Assembly (NCBI GenBank): GCA_004835665.1
Contig: RBKR01000016.1
Span: 620,001 to 684,000, forward strand
Source: Phoma sp. XZ068
Taxonomy: Eukaryota; Ascomycota; Dothideomycetes; Pleosporales; Didymellaceae
DNA length: 64,000 nt
Direction: 5' to 3'
Under the pieces are notes generated by a model. That model searched no databases. It worked only from the letters and a program-made list of their open reading frames with translations, and was not told where the DNA came from. The translations under genes and the position numbers were made by a program. Shown piece after piece: positions 46,901 to 57,144 of the stretch (position 1 is its first letter; the number at the start of each line of letters is the position of its first letter).

Positions 46901-47289
46901 CTCCGCGACGACCCCCTCCATCGACGGCGCAGAAGTGGCAGAAGAAGGGGTGGGCTGGTCAGGTCGTAGCACCAGGCTTCGACTCACACCAACCCCAGCG
47001 CACGCCTAGCTCACAATCAAATCGCAAGAGGGAAGATCTGTACGCGGACTGGAGGGAGACGATTCGGGACGTCACCCCCCCACAGACAGCCGCATACGTT
47101 GCCGAGCAGCAGCGTGCGGCCCTCCTCAACGAGCGACGCCAGAAAGAAGTCGAAAGACAGCAGCGCGAAGCCGTCCAGCAGCAGCGAGCATCGATGATGG
47201 ACAACATGATGCGGAGCGGGCACATGCTCGATGCGCACCGCGAGGCGATGCGCAAGATGCAGGCCGACGCCAACAGAAAAGCAGCGTAG
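43983..47289 (+). CDS. DUF4203/TMEM198-like multi-pass membrane protein with long cytosolic tail
   Basis: Four exons, 43983-44292, 44344-44461, 44509-44945 and 44990-47289, give 1054 residues. A signal peptide (MRSYRFVLVCIALIFCLHSVTA) is followed by ~80 Ser/Thr-rich, probably lumenal and O-glycosylated residues. About seven transmembrane helices follow (GVILLLSGLVFTVIG, YLTALAVTVLIVYLM, FFVVAFFTGAIFGAISLVF and others), with Gly-rich helices like the TMEM198/TM7SF3 domain DUF4203. After the last helix (AGIVIIAVFGIVSQLRVW) comes a charged coiled coil (HREKTAAQQLERQQDQEREEE), then ~600 disordered residues with many SP and RS sites, and a second coiled coil at the C-terminus. The three introns are 51, 47 and 44 nt, and the phases (1, 2, 1) fit. 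Human TMEM198 has been linked to Wnt signalling, which does not transfer to fungi; the fungal role is unknown. Confidence 0.8.
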
Positions 47290-47436
47290 ATTTATTGATT
47301 CCCCACATAGTTATTTTCTTGTACGTAGATTTATGATTTCACAGTCACGGAAGGCAAAAAGGTAGGAATGATGGGCGTACAGATGGGTAATGCCGTGGAC
47401 GATTTGGATTGGAAGCTACACGTGGTGGTATTGGGG

Positions 47437-47472
47437 ATAGTGTGAGGAATAGTATGAGGAATAGCATGAGGA
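47437..47472. repeat. 12-bp tandem repeat x3
   Basis: Three adjacent copies of ATAGYATGAGGA-type sequence (ATAGTGTGAGGA, ATAGTATGAGGA, ATAGCATGAGGA) in the 3' flank of the DUF4203-like gene. Each differs by one or two transitions. Confidence 0.9.
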
Positions 47473-47830
47473 CCACGATGAGCATTTGTTTTGTACCTGC
47501 CCTACCGCCGATCCGGAGGTAGATCGATACCCTAGCCATGCAGACAATAATATCTAGTGCCATACACTACGCTCGTGACCATCAAATACATATCCACTTT
47601 TGCACGTAATTCCACTCGTAATACCGTTGTCAGGATCATCCTTTGAGGCTGAACTGTGCCTCACATGGGCAGCAACTGTGCCTCGCCGACGCAGATACGA
47701 TACGACTCAGCATCCTCGCGGCTTACCACGAAGCCTCGTATGGAATTATGGAATGGCCGGAATAAGGCTGGGAGAAGTAGCATCTGTGCGCGGGGAAGAT
47801 GGTGACAGGCCGGAGCACAGGTGGGAAAAG

Positions 47831-47843
47831 GGGTTAGGGTTAG
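47831..47843 (+). repeat. Telomere-like GGGTTAGGGTTAG motif
   Basis: Two overlapping TTAGGG-type units inside the intergenic region. TTAGGG is the usual telomere repeat of filamentous ascomycetes and is also bound by Tbf1-type Myb factors in promoters. Two units can occur by chance. Confidence 0.6.
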
Positions 47844-48343
47844 CTGTAATTCACGCGAACACGGACGAACACTTCTCGAAGGAGTGAGGATTGCTGGCTC
47901 GATGGGACCGGCGCAGCGGATGGTGGGAAGATGGGCAAGTGTGAGGCGTGGATGGGGGGGAAGCTAGTTGTGAGATTGGAGCTGGAGTTGTGGGTGATGC
48001 TATTGTGGTATGTAATTACTGTTGTGGTGCTGCTTTTGCAGGAACAGTGGAGTCGGCCATGGATGCATGCATGTACATCAGGCTGAATGACGACGGCCAC
48101 TCTTGCTTGCTTCTGACGCAAAGGTTTGTAAACGGGCAGCTTGTAGGGCGGCGAGTCTGCTGGCCCCGGGGAGAGCTTGCTTCTTTTATTATGCTGAGAA
48201 ATGAAGGGCGCCGAGGTTGGCTGGGTTGGGATGAGGCGGCGGCGTGACTTCACGTCGCTAGACGCAGGAACGACCGCAGCAGCAAGCCGCGTTCCTGACT
48301 AGGCTGGGCAGCAGCAGACGAGCCAACGGCACCGTTGAGCGGT

Positions 48344-48394
48344 GGTGGCAACGGCATGAGGGTGGCAACAGCACGAGGGTGGCAACAGGATGAG
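48344..48394. repeat. 17-bp tandem repeat x3
   Basis: Three exact-length copies of GGTGGCAACRGSAYGAG, directly head to tail, differing at two or three positions. They lie about 320 bp upstream of the ERF4 frame. Confidence 0.92.
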
Positions 48395-48711
48395 GACGGC
48401 ATAGAGTGATGGAATGAAGGGCTGGTGGAGAGTGCAGCCATGTCTGACGTTGGAGATGCAGCGGCCCTCAAGATCCCTGCCGCGCTCATGCATCCATCCG
48501 TGTGCACCTGCATCGAGCAGCCCTGCCGTGGGCTCAGTGCACGCCGGGGATCGAGGGAACAGGGCTTTCTGTGCCCAATTTGCGTTGGTCGACAGCTCTG
48601 CGGGCGTCAGATACAAGAAACAGAGCCCCCCGTGGCGCGCAGCGGACTCTCTGACTGCCTGCACGACTGCCCGACTGCCCGCTTGAACTCTGGGACGCGT
48701 TGCACTAAACT

Positions 48712-50461
48712 TTGATCCATCGTCTATGGCGCTGTGATTGTGAGACAAGAGCTACCGAACGCACACGGGCTTGTCTGGATCGGCCGGCACACGCTTACGG
48801 AAAAAGACAGCAGCACACGTACACGCACAGCATACAGCATACAGCACATAGCAAACCGCAGACAGCGAACGGCCTGCAGCGCTGCGGTCGTCGGTCTCGT
48901 CCTCTTGTTCCTGGCCGCCGCTCTGGTCGACTCTGGCCGTCCCTGCCTGTCAGGTCCACTGCCGCTTATGCAGTGCGCACGGGTCCCGCCTCTAGCATCG
49001 CAAACATACACCCAGTCACAATTACTTCACGCACCCCCCAACCCGCGACGGCGCCGCCTGCTGCGACCGCGACTGCGACTGCGACCGCGACCACGACCAC
49101 GACTGGCCACCCGCCCGCGCCCACGACTGACGCTGAGCCCACGCCCGCCCGCTGGTCGCTCACCAACCGCATCTTCAGTCTCGGTCTGCGCGGCCTGTAC
49201 CCTGCGACTGCTGGGCCCCCTCGACCCCCGGCCTCGCGCCTCTGGAACCCGCAGAACAGCTCTCCGCGCGCCCCGCCTGCCTCTCGCCCGTCGCAGCACC
49301 AGCAGCAGCAGCAGCCGCCGCATCACGACCACCACCAGGCACCGCCCCCGTCTGCACCGCGGGAGCCCAACGTCCCCGTCGCACGGCCTCGCTCCCAGCG
49401 CGACGAGTACCCGCTCCTGACCCTCCCCCAGCGCCACCAGAGCCGCCAGAGCCCTGCAACGAGCTCGCTGCTGGTCGAACGCTCCACCAACGGAGACGAC
49501 CTCTTAGGAAGCGGGCGCACCAGCATCGGCCTTCCGCGTGACCAAGCCCGCGGCCGCACCAGCCTGCAGCGCGACTACGACTCGCGCTCGCCGACTCCAG
49601 GGCCCTCCATGGCCGTCGCACAAGACGCCCCGCCGACCAGCGCACCGCAGCATGCAGGGACCCACGACCTCGAAGCCGGCGTCCGCTCGCCGAAGCTGGG
49701 CCAGGGCGGGAGAGTGAGTCTGCCGGGCAGTGGGAGGACGAGTCTGAGCAGGAGCCGCAGTCAGCGGACCGACGGCGAGGGGGACGATGCTTCCGAGTTT
49801 CCATGGGGCCCTTCGCATCCCTGCTTTCCCCATCCAAACCCACATGTCCCGCTCGACAGCGAACTGTACAAGACGACACGCATCATCCGCATCAAGCGCG
49901 ACTGGATGGTCAAGGGTGACTTGGCGCCGACCTTTGCGAATCTTTACCCAGAAATTCTTGACCCCCTGATCCTTGAGGACGACTTCCGGGATCTGGTCAC
50001 CAAGATCAACGATTCGCTGGTCGCCGCCTTCGACCCCTTTACTTTCCGTGCCTGGCTCGATGCGGTCATGGGCGTGGCGACGTTCTGGCTGTGGGACGAC
50101 GTAGGCATGTCTGGCGTGAAGCAGCAATTGAACGAGCTCGAGACCTGGATAGAACGGTGGAATAGAAAGGTGGGAGCGAAAGAGGCGGTCACGATCATCC
50201 CACTGCGGCGGACGGGGTACCTGACAGTAAGGAATAGTCCGTTTACAGCTTTGCATCCATTACTAACAACCCTAGCTCGACATCCAGATCCCAGACCCAC
50301 ATCTCGGACCTGACAACGGCACCACGTCAAGACCGGACACTGGGGAGACGGATCTCGGCCACGGCGATCGTCAGAAAAATGACGACTACGGCAACTACAC
50401 CATCCCACCGCCTGCATTGCAGGTCAACTCGATGCCGCCGGCCATCGAGAGCCAGTCGTAG
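48712..50461 (+). CDS. ERF4: ERF4-domain protein (Ras palmitoyltransferase subunit), start uncertain
   Basis: Two visible exons, (48712)-50226 and 50276-50461, joined by a 49-nt intron with branch CTAAC. Erf4 pairs with the DHHC enzyme Erf2 at the ER to palmitoylate Ras; the animal partner is GOLGA7. The domain is in the C-terminal ~200 residues: FPWGPSHPCFPHPNPHVPLD, TTRIIRIKRDW, FDPFTFRAWLDAVMGVATFWLWDD and TIIPLRRTGYLT-LDIQIPDPHL. The N-terminal part is Pro/Ser/Gln-rich with a (GCGACY)n hexamer run near 49,067-49,105 coding Ala/Thr. The open frame starts with TTG, not ATG. The first in-frame ATG is 49609 (267-residue product). The conserved-looking stretch DEYPLLTLPQRHQSRQS lies before it, so I expect an unseen upstream exon rather than a start at 49609. 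Confidence 0.78.
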
Positions 50462-50765
50462 TTCATCTTCTGCTTCTCATTGAGGAAATATCTTCACCTC
50501 GTTCGCGGTGCAAGGAGGACGGAGTTTTTGTTTTATTCTTTCACTGCATCATGGTCACGATTAGACTACACATCCGCCTCGCGGCATAATGTTTCCTTCT
50601 GTTTCTTGCGCTCTTCCTGTTCTCGTCGATACCCAGACACTACATCGTGTCTCGCATATGCATCGTATGTAGCGCTCAGCAAATGTCTAATCCACATCCC
50701 ACACACTCGGTTGCAGTAACATGGCTTTTGCTTATTTTGCTTAATGTGAGAAACACTAAAGGACT
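50462..50765. other. Convergent 3' spacer (ERF4 / RBG2)
   Basis: 304 bp between two stop codons, holding both 3' UTRs. Nothing else is visible. Confidence 0.5.
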
Positions 50766-52122
50766 CTACCTAGCCACAATACTCACAACATCCTCATCTG
50801 CAACCACATGGCTCAACCCCACCCGCTGCGGCACATGCCTCGCACTCGCACCCCACACCATCGCATACTTGAACGTCTCCTTCAACGTCCTATGCACCTG
50901 ATCACACACATCCTCAATCGTGCTTCCCCGCCTCACAATCAGCGCCTCACTAAAATCAGGATCATACCCCTTCCTCTTGGTATAAATCCGCATCAACTGC
51001 AACTCCTCCCAACACCGATCCACAACATCCATAATCCCCAGGTCCAACTCACAGCTCATAATCACCGTGTGCGGCTCGCGCGCCAGCTGGTCCAGGTGGG
51101 GAAGCGAAATGGAGTCGATTTTGTTGTAGACGTACAGACACTTGATGTATTTCCTGTGGGCGATCATGATGGTGTCGATTAAGTCGTCTACCGTGGCGTA
51201 TTCGTCGCGGATTAGCACTTCGGCGTTGAGCATCTTGTAGTCTTTGAGGATTTGGTAGATTAGTTTTTCGTCCAGGCCGCCCTTGGGAGGGGTTTGGAAG
51301 TTTATTTTCATGCCGCCGGCTTTTTTGGGCTTGAGGTAGATGTTGCTATTGAATTAGTTGCTGTCTTGTAGGAGGAGTTCATTGTGGGACTCACGGTGGC
51401 TCGCGGTTTAGACGGATGCCGACGGCTTCTAGTTCGGCTTCGAGGAGGCGGCGCTGCTCGGCTTTCTTGGTGGCATCGAGGATCATGAGAATCAGGTCGC
51501 TTGTCTTTGCGGCGCTGATGACTTGGCGTCCGCGTCCTTTGCCTTCGGCGGCGCCTTCGATGATACCGGGGAGATCGAGGACTTGGATTTCGGCACCGCC
51601 GTACTCGAGCACGCCCGGGATGGCGGTCAGTGTGGTGAAAGCGTAGGATGCGGCTTCAGACTTGGTCTTTGTGACGCGTGATAAGAAGGTTGACTTTCCG
51701 ACTGATGGGAAGCCGACAAGTGCTATACGTGCATCGCCAGATTTGGACACATCGAATCCTGTTCCACCGCCGCCGCCGGCACCTGGGGCGGGCTCAAGAA
51801 GCTGGGCACGGAGACGAGCGAGTTTTCTGATGTACGTTAGTATTAGACTACCTTCAGACAATGTTAGCATACCCTTTGAGTAAACCAAGATGGTATTCTG
51901 AGTGAGGTTAGCACGTGATTAGATTTTACCCGGCGTCCGTTGGAAAGCCATACCTGTGGCCTTGTTCTCTATTGCTTGTCAGTCTAGCTCTCCTCCATAC
52001 GACAATCGAACCTACTCTGCGTCCTCTTCATCTCCTCCTCAATCCTAGCGGGGCGTCAGGCTTGGCATCAAATCTTTTGGAGGGGTCGCCTACTCCTTGA
52101 TCTTCTCCGTAATGTTCACCAT
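50766..52122 (-). CDS. RBG2: Developmentally regulated GTP-binding protein RBG2/DRG2
   Basis: Six exons, 52122-52094, 52044-52016, 51968-51954, 51897-51873, 51826-51395 and 51345-50766, give 369 residues, very near the size of yeast Rbg2. The protein is an Obg-class GTPase that works with the RWD protein Gir2 in translation under starvation. Visible motifs are G1 GFPSVGKST, the Gly-rich insert GAGGGGGTGF, G3 DLPGI, the Obg-type EGAAEGKGRGRQV, G4 NKID, and a C-terminal TGS-like segment ending WGASARHVPQRVGL. VYNKIDSISL and LAREPHTVIMSCELDLG separate it from RBG1. The first four exons are only 29, 29, 15 and 25 nt and together encode MVNITEKIKEIEEEMKRTQ and KNKATEYHLGLLKG. All phases fit the known protein. 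Confidence 0.93.
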
Positions 52123-52407
52123 CTTTGCGGTTCTGCCTGCTCTTTCTGAACTGCTCAAGGGACGGACTGCGGTGAGGTCGTGTTCGGAGACCGTGCGGCT
52201 GCTTCTCAGTCGCCGGGCGTTGTGATACAAGCTCTGGTGTTTCTCAGACCCACCACTGCTGAGCGGGACTAGTGTCCGCTTAGCGAGGCGCCTCGACGAC
52301 TGCGTCATCCATGTCACGAATGGTCCACGCCACTGCATGCTTGTTTTTGTTTGAGTTGATTGTCGTTCCCTTCTCATTTCCCGGCGTTGGTTTGTTGTTT
52401 ATCCAGT
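52123..52407. promoter_or_regulatory. Shared divergent promoter (RBG2 / wax-synthase-like)
   Basis: Only 285 bp separate the two start codons, so the promoters must overlap or be very compact. No defined factor site is called. Confidence 0.5.
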
Positions 52408-54012
52408 ATGGAGTTCGTACTGGGCGATGACCCTTGGCCTCGCTCCCACCACGAGGTGATACAACATTACTATCAACAATACGACGCGCAGATAGCTTCC
52501 GGAGAGTTCGATCCCTTTGTTTATCCTTATGGAGCGTATGGAGCATTCTTGGTTCTTATTTACTTATGTATACCGCATCAAAACCGGCCATGGCTCAAGA
52601 AATGTCGGTTTATAGTCTGGGGCGCATTGCTTGCATCTGCAACATACAGCATCAGGTATCAAAGAGCTAGGGGAATGGCACCAGCTATGGGTTTGGGGCT
52701 TATTCATGTCTGGAGCGTTGTCTTCCTCGCGTCGATTCTGGTCTTCAACGATGCACAAACAGATTTCCAGCGGATCGAGAGAACGGAGGGCGTCTTCGGC
52801 GGCAGCCAAATTTCGCGACACGAGAAGGAAATAGCAGCGAAAGAAAACACAGATTCCAATGGCCATATCCCACAAGAGTCCAAAGCAGGGCCTCGCGACC
52901 GCCATGGCGACTTCGCATGGCAACCATACCCCCTCTCGCCTTTCATCGAGCGACTGGACTGGGTATGTGATCTCTTCTGCAACTTCCGCGGCGCAGGCTG
53001 GAACTGGCGAACCTCTGCACTCCCACCGCCCCCGAAATGGCTGCAAGAGCAACTCCACCGCAACTCAGGCGACGTACCAAAGCACTCGTCCCGCATCCAC
53101 GCCGGCCAAGTCCGGACGTACCCGGACCGACGCTCGCTGCTCGTCGCCAACGCGAAAACCCTCGTCAAAGGCTACCTGATGCTCGACGCGCTGAAAACAA
53201 TCATAATGCACGACCCCTACTTCTGGGGTCAACTATCCCGCCCGCCACCGACATACTTCCCCTTCTCCATCCTCACCCAGCCCTGGATGACGCACACATA
53301 CCGCCTCTTCCTCAGCATGATCGCCGTCAAATACGCACTGCAAACACTCTTCTCCCTCGCCCCGCTCGTCTTCGCCGGCATCTTCGGATCCTACATCGGC
53401 GCGCGCGCCGAACCGTGGATCTACCCCGAGACATGGGGATCGTTCAGCATCGTGCTGGATCGCGGGCTCGCCGGGTGGTGGAGCAGCTGGTGGCACCAAA
53501 CATTCCGATTTGCGTTCGAGCAGCCGAGTATTTGGCTCTGCGGGGCGGTGGGGCTGGACAAGCGCAGTGTGCCGGCCAAGGCGATACAGCTTGTTACTGC
53601 GTTTGGACTTTCCGGGCTGCTGCATGCGTGTGGGACGTATACGGCTGCGGGACCGACGCGTCCGGTGGCCAATTCGTTTGCTTTCTTCATGCTCCAGGCT
53701 CTGGGGATTTTCGTTGAGGTCGGTGTTTCCTCCGCCTTGCGCAAGACGGGGGTTCAGAAGCGTGTGCCGCAGTGGATGATGCGGACGTGGACGTTTTTCT
53801 ACGTGCACGTGTGGTTCTACCACACTGCGCATTTACTATGCAATGACTTTGCGTTGGCTGGCGTCTGGCTCTTCGAACCGGTTCCTGTTTCGCTGTTTCG
53901 CGGTCTAGGGCTTGGGGCTGCGAAGCAAGACGGATGGTGGTGTTTGGGTGGAGGAGAGATTGTGAGATGGCATACTGGGAAGCACTGGTGGCAGAGTGGC
54001 CTTACATTTTGA
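52408..54012 (+). CDS. Wax-synthase-domain membrane acyltransferase (MBOAT-like)
   Basis: An intronless 534-residue multi-pass protein. Wax-synthase-domain proteins transfer acyl groups from CoA to alcohols or to secondary-metabolite hydroxyls in the ER membrane; several fungal members act in terpenoid or mycotoxin pathways. The sequence shows an N-terminal hydrophobic pair (YGAFLVLIYLCIP, IVWGALLASATYSI), the block WNWRTSALPPPP, the conserved WWHQTFR, and the putative catalytic His in GLSGLLHACGTY. Further helices follow (SFAFFMLQALGIFVEVGVSSAL, WTFFYVHVWFYHTAHLL). The ATG at 52408 gives MEFVLGDDPWPR and is preferred over the upstream ATG-less frame. No biosynthetic cluster surrounds it, so its substrate is open. 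Codon use flips from C-ending (52,960-53,400) to G/T-ending (53,540-54,000). Confidence 0.85.
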   Translation: MEFVLGDDPWPRSHHEVIQHYYQQYDAQIASGEFDPFVYPYGAYGAFLVLIYLCIPHQNRPWLKKCRFIVWGALLASATYSIRYQRARGMAPAMGLGLIHVWSVVFLASILVFNDAQTDFQRIERTEGVFGGSQISRHEKEIAAKENTDSNGHIPQESKAGPRDRHGDFAWQPYPLSPFIERLDWVCDLFCNFRGAGWNWRTSALPPPPKWLQEQLHRNSGDVPKHSSRIHAGQVRTYPDRRSLLVANAKTLVKGYLMLDALKTIIMHDPYFWGQLSRPPPTYFPFSILTQPWMTHTYRLFLSMIAVKYALQTLFSLAPLVFAGIFGSYIGARAEPWIYPETWGSFSIVLDRGLAGWWSSWWHQTFRFAFEQPSIWLCGAVGLDKRSVPAKAIQLVTAFGLSGLLHACGTYTAAGPTRPVANSFAFFMLQALGIFVEVGVSSALRKTGVQKRVPQWMMRTWTFFYVHVWFYHTAHLLCNDFALAGVWLFEPVPVSLFRGLGLGAAKQDGWWCLGGGEIVRWHTGKHWWQSGLTF

Positions 54013-54374
54013 GCGTAGACGGGTCTTGGTAGCATTGCATAGCGTAGGCGCATCGCAGCTCGTTGTTCGATAATTTATCGCTTGTGGTAATTACAATTAG
54101 GCTAATCATACTTCACAACTCGCTGTCTCCGACCTCATCAGGTCATACTTCATATTACAAACGGGCGGCATCAAGCAGCAGCCTGGAAACCCAAAGCTCT
54201 CGTACGGTACACTGAACGGTATGATTACATGAAAGTGGCTTAGGCCTCTCGCACTTCTGTGTGCCACAAAGCGACTCGGCATTTGTTTGGCGGGCAATCT
54301 GATTGTACACTCCTTCAACCCAATCTTTTCCAGCATCGAACCATGTCTGCAAGCATGCTTGATGAAATCCTCAT
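54013..54374. other. Convergent 3' spacer (wax-synthase-like / ERG3)
   Basis: 362 bp holding both 3' UTRs. Small minus-strand frames here have no support. Confidence 0.5.
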
Positions 54375-55487
54375 CTAGCGAACCTTCTTAGGCTCCACAT
54401 CAGGCTCGTACTTGCGGTCATCCTCGCCCTCGACTTCCTCGACCATCTTATCAACCGCCTTGGCCTGCTTCGCCCATTCAGCCTGGCACATCTTGAGCTC
54501 CTTCTGGAACAGCTCATCATTCGGCTTCCTGTAACTACCACCCATGCGGTCCCACAGCGTTGTGAACTGCCCATAGTTGTAGTTGAAGTACAAGTGGTGC
54601 ATGGTATGGCAAGCGGCGCCGTTGATGATGGGCGAGTTGTGCGCGTACTCTCCGTCGTGGATCAAAACTGTCCAGATGTTGACGAAGATGAAAAGCGCGA
54701 CGTATGCGAATTTCTGGAGCGGGAAGAGGAAGGGGAAGATGTGGTAGGGCAGACCCTGAGCATAGCCGTCCATGGGGTGGAAGGCGTGCGAGGCGAAGGG
54801 CGTGGGCATGATCCACTTGTGGTGGGGCTTGTGCAGTGCCTTGTAGATGCTCTTGTGGTGCAGGCCGCGGTGGATCCAGTAGATGCAGAAGTCGGTAAAG
54901 AAGACAAACAGCGGGAACTGCAGCCAGTTGTACCAAGCTCCTGGGCCCTCCTCTGTAGTGTCGTAAAGCTTTGAGTAGCCGCGCACTTCGGCCAGGAACC
55001 AGGGCGCAGTGAAGATGGCCATGATTGGGAAGGCGATGTTGGCTTGCTTCATCTCGAGTCTGATTTGATTCTTGAGGTAGCGCGGGTGGGCAAAGGTCGC
55101 CTTGTCGAAGACAAAGAAATAGGACGCGGATGCGAAGACATAGTAGACGAGGACACCGAACAGCCTGCGATCGATATGTTAGACATGTTCTTACTGGCAT
55201 TGGGGTGGATAGACGAGCCATGTAATTAGGTACAAGGTCAGCAGCTGTCGTCGCCAGTCGTCACGAGGCCAGGCACTCTCATATGCAGCTTGCGAGGGCT
55301 GCACAGAGAAGTACTTGGACGCCGGCTCATACTGCCATGTTGCTGCGGGCAGGGCGAAGCCGGTGGGCTCTCCCCTTGCACTTGAGAAAGTCGAATTGGC
55401 AATTGGCGCTGCGAGGGTGGCAGGCAGCAGGCTTGAGTAGATATGGTCGAAGACGAAGGTGTCTGCGACTTCGAGGACGATGTCCAT
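54375..55487 (-). CDS. ERG3: Sterol C5-desaturase
   Basis: Two exons, 55487-55195 and 55164-54375, give 360 residues. The ER di-iron enzyme introduces the C5-C6 double bond in ergosterol synthesis, and its loss changes azole response. Histidine boxes are complete: HRGLHH, HKPHHK and HTMHH, followed by LYFNYNYGQFTTLWDRMGGS. Hydrophobic segments LLTLYLITW, LFGVLVYYVFA and FPLFVFFTDFCIYW match the family. The tail is charged (EVEGEDDRKYEPDVEPKK). The frame requires an interruption between exons because a TAA lies in frame just upstream of exon 2. The only phase-correct donor is GTAAGA at 55194, giving an intron of just 30 nt with CTAAC branch and CAG acceptor, and leaving an extra VYPPQCQ after the conserved YLITW. 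Confidence 0.92.
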
Positions 55488-57144
55488 GTTTGTTGTCGCT
55501 GCGGGGAATCAGCCCGTTGGCTCAGGGTCGCGGGGATCAGGTACGAGAGCGACGCGATTCGTGATGTCTTGAAGGCGAGGGGAGAGCTGACAGGGGCAGC
55601 AACGTCACGGTTGGACGGCAATGCAATGCAAAAGAATGAGCGTGTCAAATGGCGCAAGAGAACGACAGTTTCAAGGACAAAGGAGGAGGCAATGTACCCT
55701 CTTTCAAGCCGCTGGAAATATCGGCCGATGCTGGAGGGCACAGTGCAGCCGTGTCGCTGAACCCTTGCTGTCCTGCGGTTTAAGGTCAATAGCGCGCCAG
55801 TCCAATCAGCGTGGCTCCCCACGGCGCAGGGCGCGGAAATGGTGCACCCGTTGGATCCGCAAGTGGACTGACAGGGGAGTCGCCTATGTATTATCACATC
55901 ACTCGTCCCAGCCTCGACTGGTAATCGCCTGTTTCGCTGCCGTGCATCACTCCACAACTACAATACGCCCGTGCCCTAATTGCGCCCCACCGCCGTCGAC
56001 GTCTTGACCGAACAACAAGACTCAACGCGTGCATTTCGTCTCTTGTCACCTTCACATTACTTTGAATTGCTGGTGAGGTCAATGATAGTACCTGGATGCA
56101 GAAGTCAGTTTGTGGGGCGTGGGTGACGATAACCGAACTCATTTTACAATCTAGATTTGACTATTGTCCATACCTTCTACCATAAACATCACAGAATACG
56201 ATAGTAACGGGAGCCTACCTGCCTAAGACGAGCGAGAGGTTTTCGCTGCCTCAAACTGCCAGTAGTCCTTCGACTTATAGCCTATTGATACCTCCCACAC
56301 CTCGTTCGCGTACCGAGTTACCATTGCGCACTCACCCTGCCAACCGATGTTGTCTTTTACTATCTGGATCTCAAGATGGGTCATCTAACAGACTAGGCCT
56401 TAACAGGTACGCTTCACTTCAGGTCGGGTCGAGGCGTGTGGGAGCAGATGCACATAACAGAGACGTACACATTAGAGGATGAAGAGTAGGAAGGAGTTCG
56501 GTCATCGAATGCACAGAAAAGAGATGGAGCTTGTAGGCGTTGTTATCTTTACAGGCTCTTCAGAGATTCACCGCGCAACGCATCGCGCATGGACTTTGGA
56601 AAAGGGATATGACGTCATCCTTGAAACGTTGCCCTATGTCATGCCCTATTTGCTTAGGACTTCGGTGGAAATCGTTTGTGGGGTTTTCTAGAAGGCCTTT
56701 ATGTCACAGATTGAGGGGCGCTTAAATCTGGAGAGGTCTAGACGGGGCGTTTTCTGGTTAGCGGCCCGATAGTCGATTGCAATTTCTGTTGACTTGGTGG
56801 AGGGAGGTGACCAGGCGAGCGGCTCTTCAAAGCCCAGAATGCATAACATATGCTTTTCTAACCGCTCAGTGGACAGTGTTGGTCCTTTTCGTGCAACTAA
56901 CAAGGCCAAAAACGTGCCTGGACCTGCTGATCCCTCGCGATATTCCCACGTGTGACCCTACGAGTCTGGACCCTTAACCGCTAAGGTTTTGCCGGCTCGT
57001 CGGTGACGGTGGCGCGCATGCCAACTAGCCATTGGAAGCCCTCGAAGGCGAACGCGGGCTAACCGTCAAAGCGTTTTAAGACGATGATGCCCTCGATCCT
57101 CTGCCAAGGAATGCGCGTCCACGTTCAACACCTATCTTGTCACT
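55488..57144. other. Intergenic region between ERG3 and the histidine kinase
   Basis: 1.66 kb with two divergent promoters. Frames of 60-240 codons overlap without domains. Because ERG3 is on the minus strand, its leader lies near 55,490-55,620; a pyrimidine-rich stretch is not evident. Composition is average and no repeats stand out. Confidence 0.45.

Larger units (their letters stand above)
47290..48711. other. Intergenic region between DUF4203-like gene and ERF4
   Basis: 1.42 kb without a supported gene. It holds three small repeats (separate entries). Frames of 90-150 codons near 47,840-48,750 overlap on both strands and lack domains. Confidence 0.45.
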
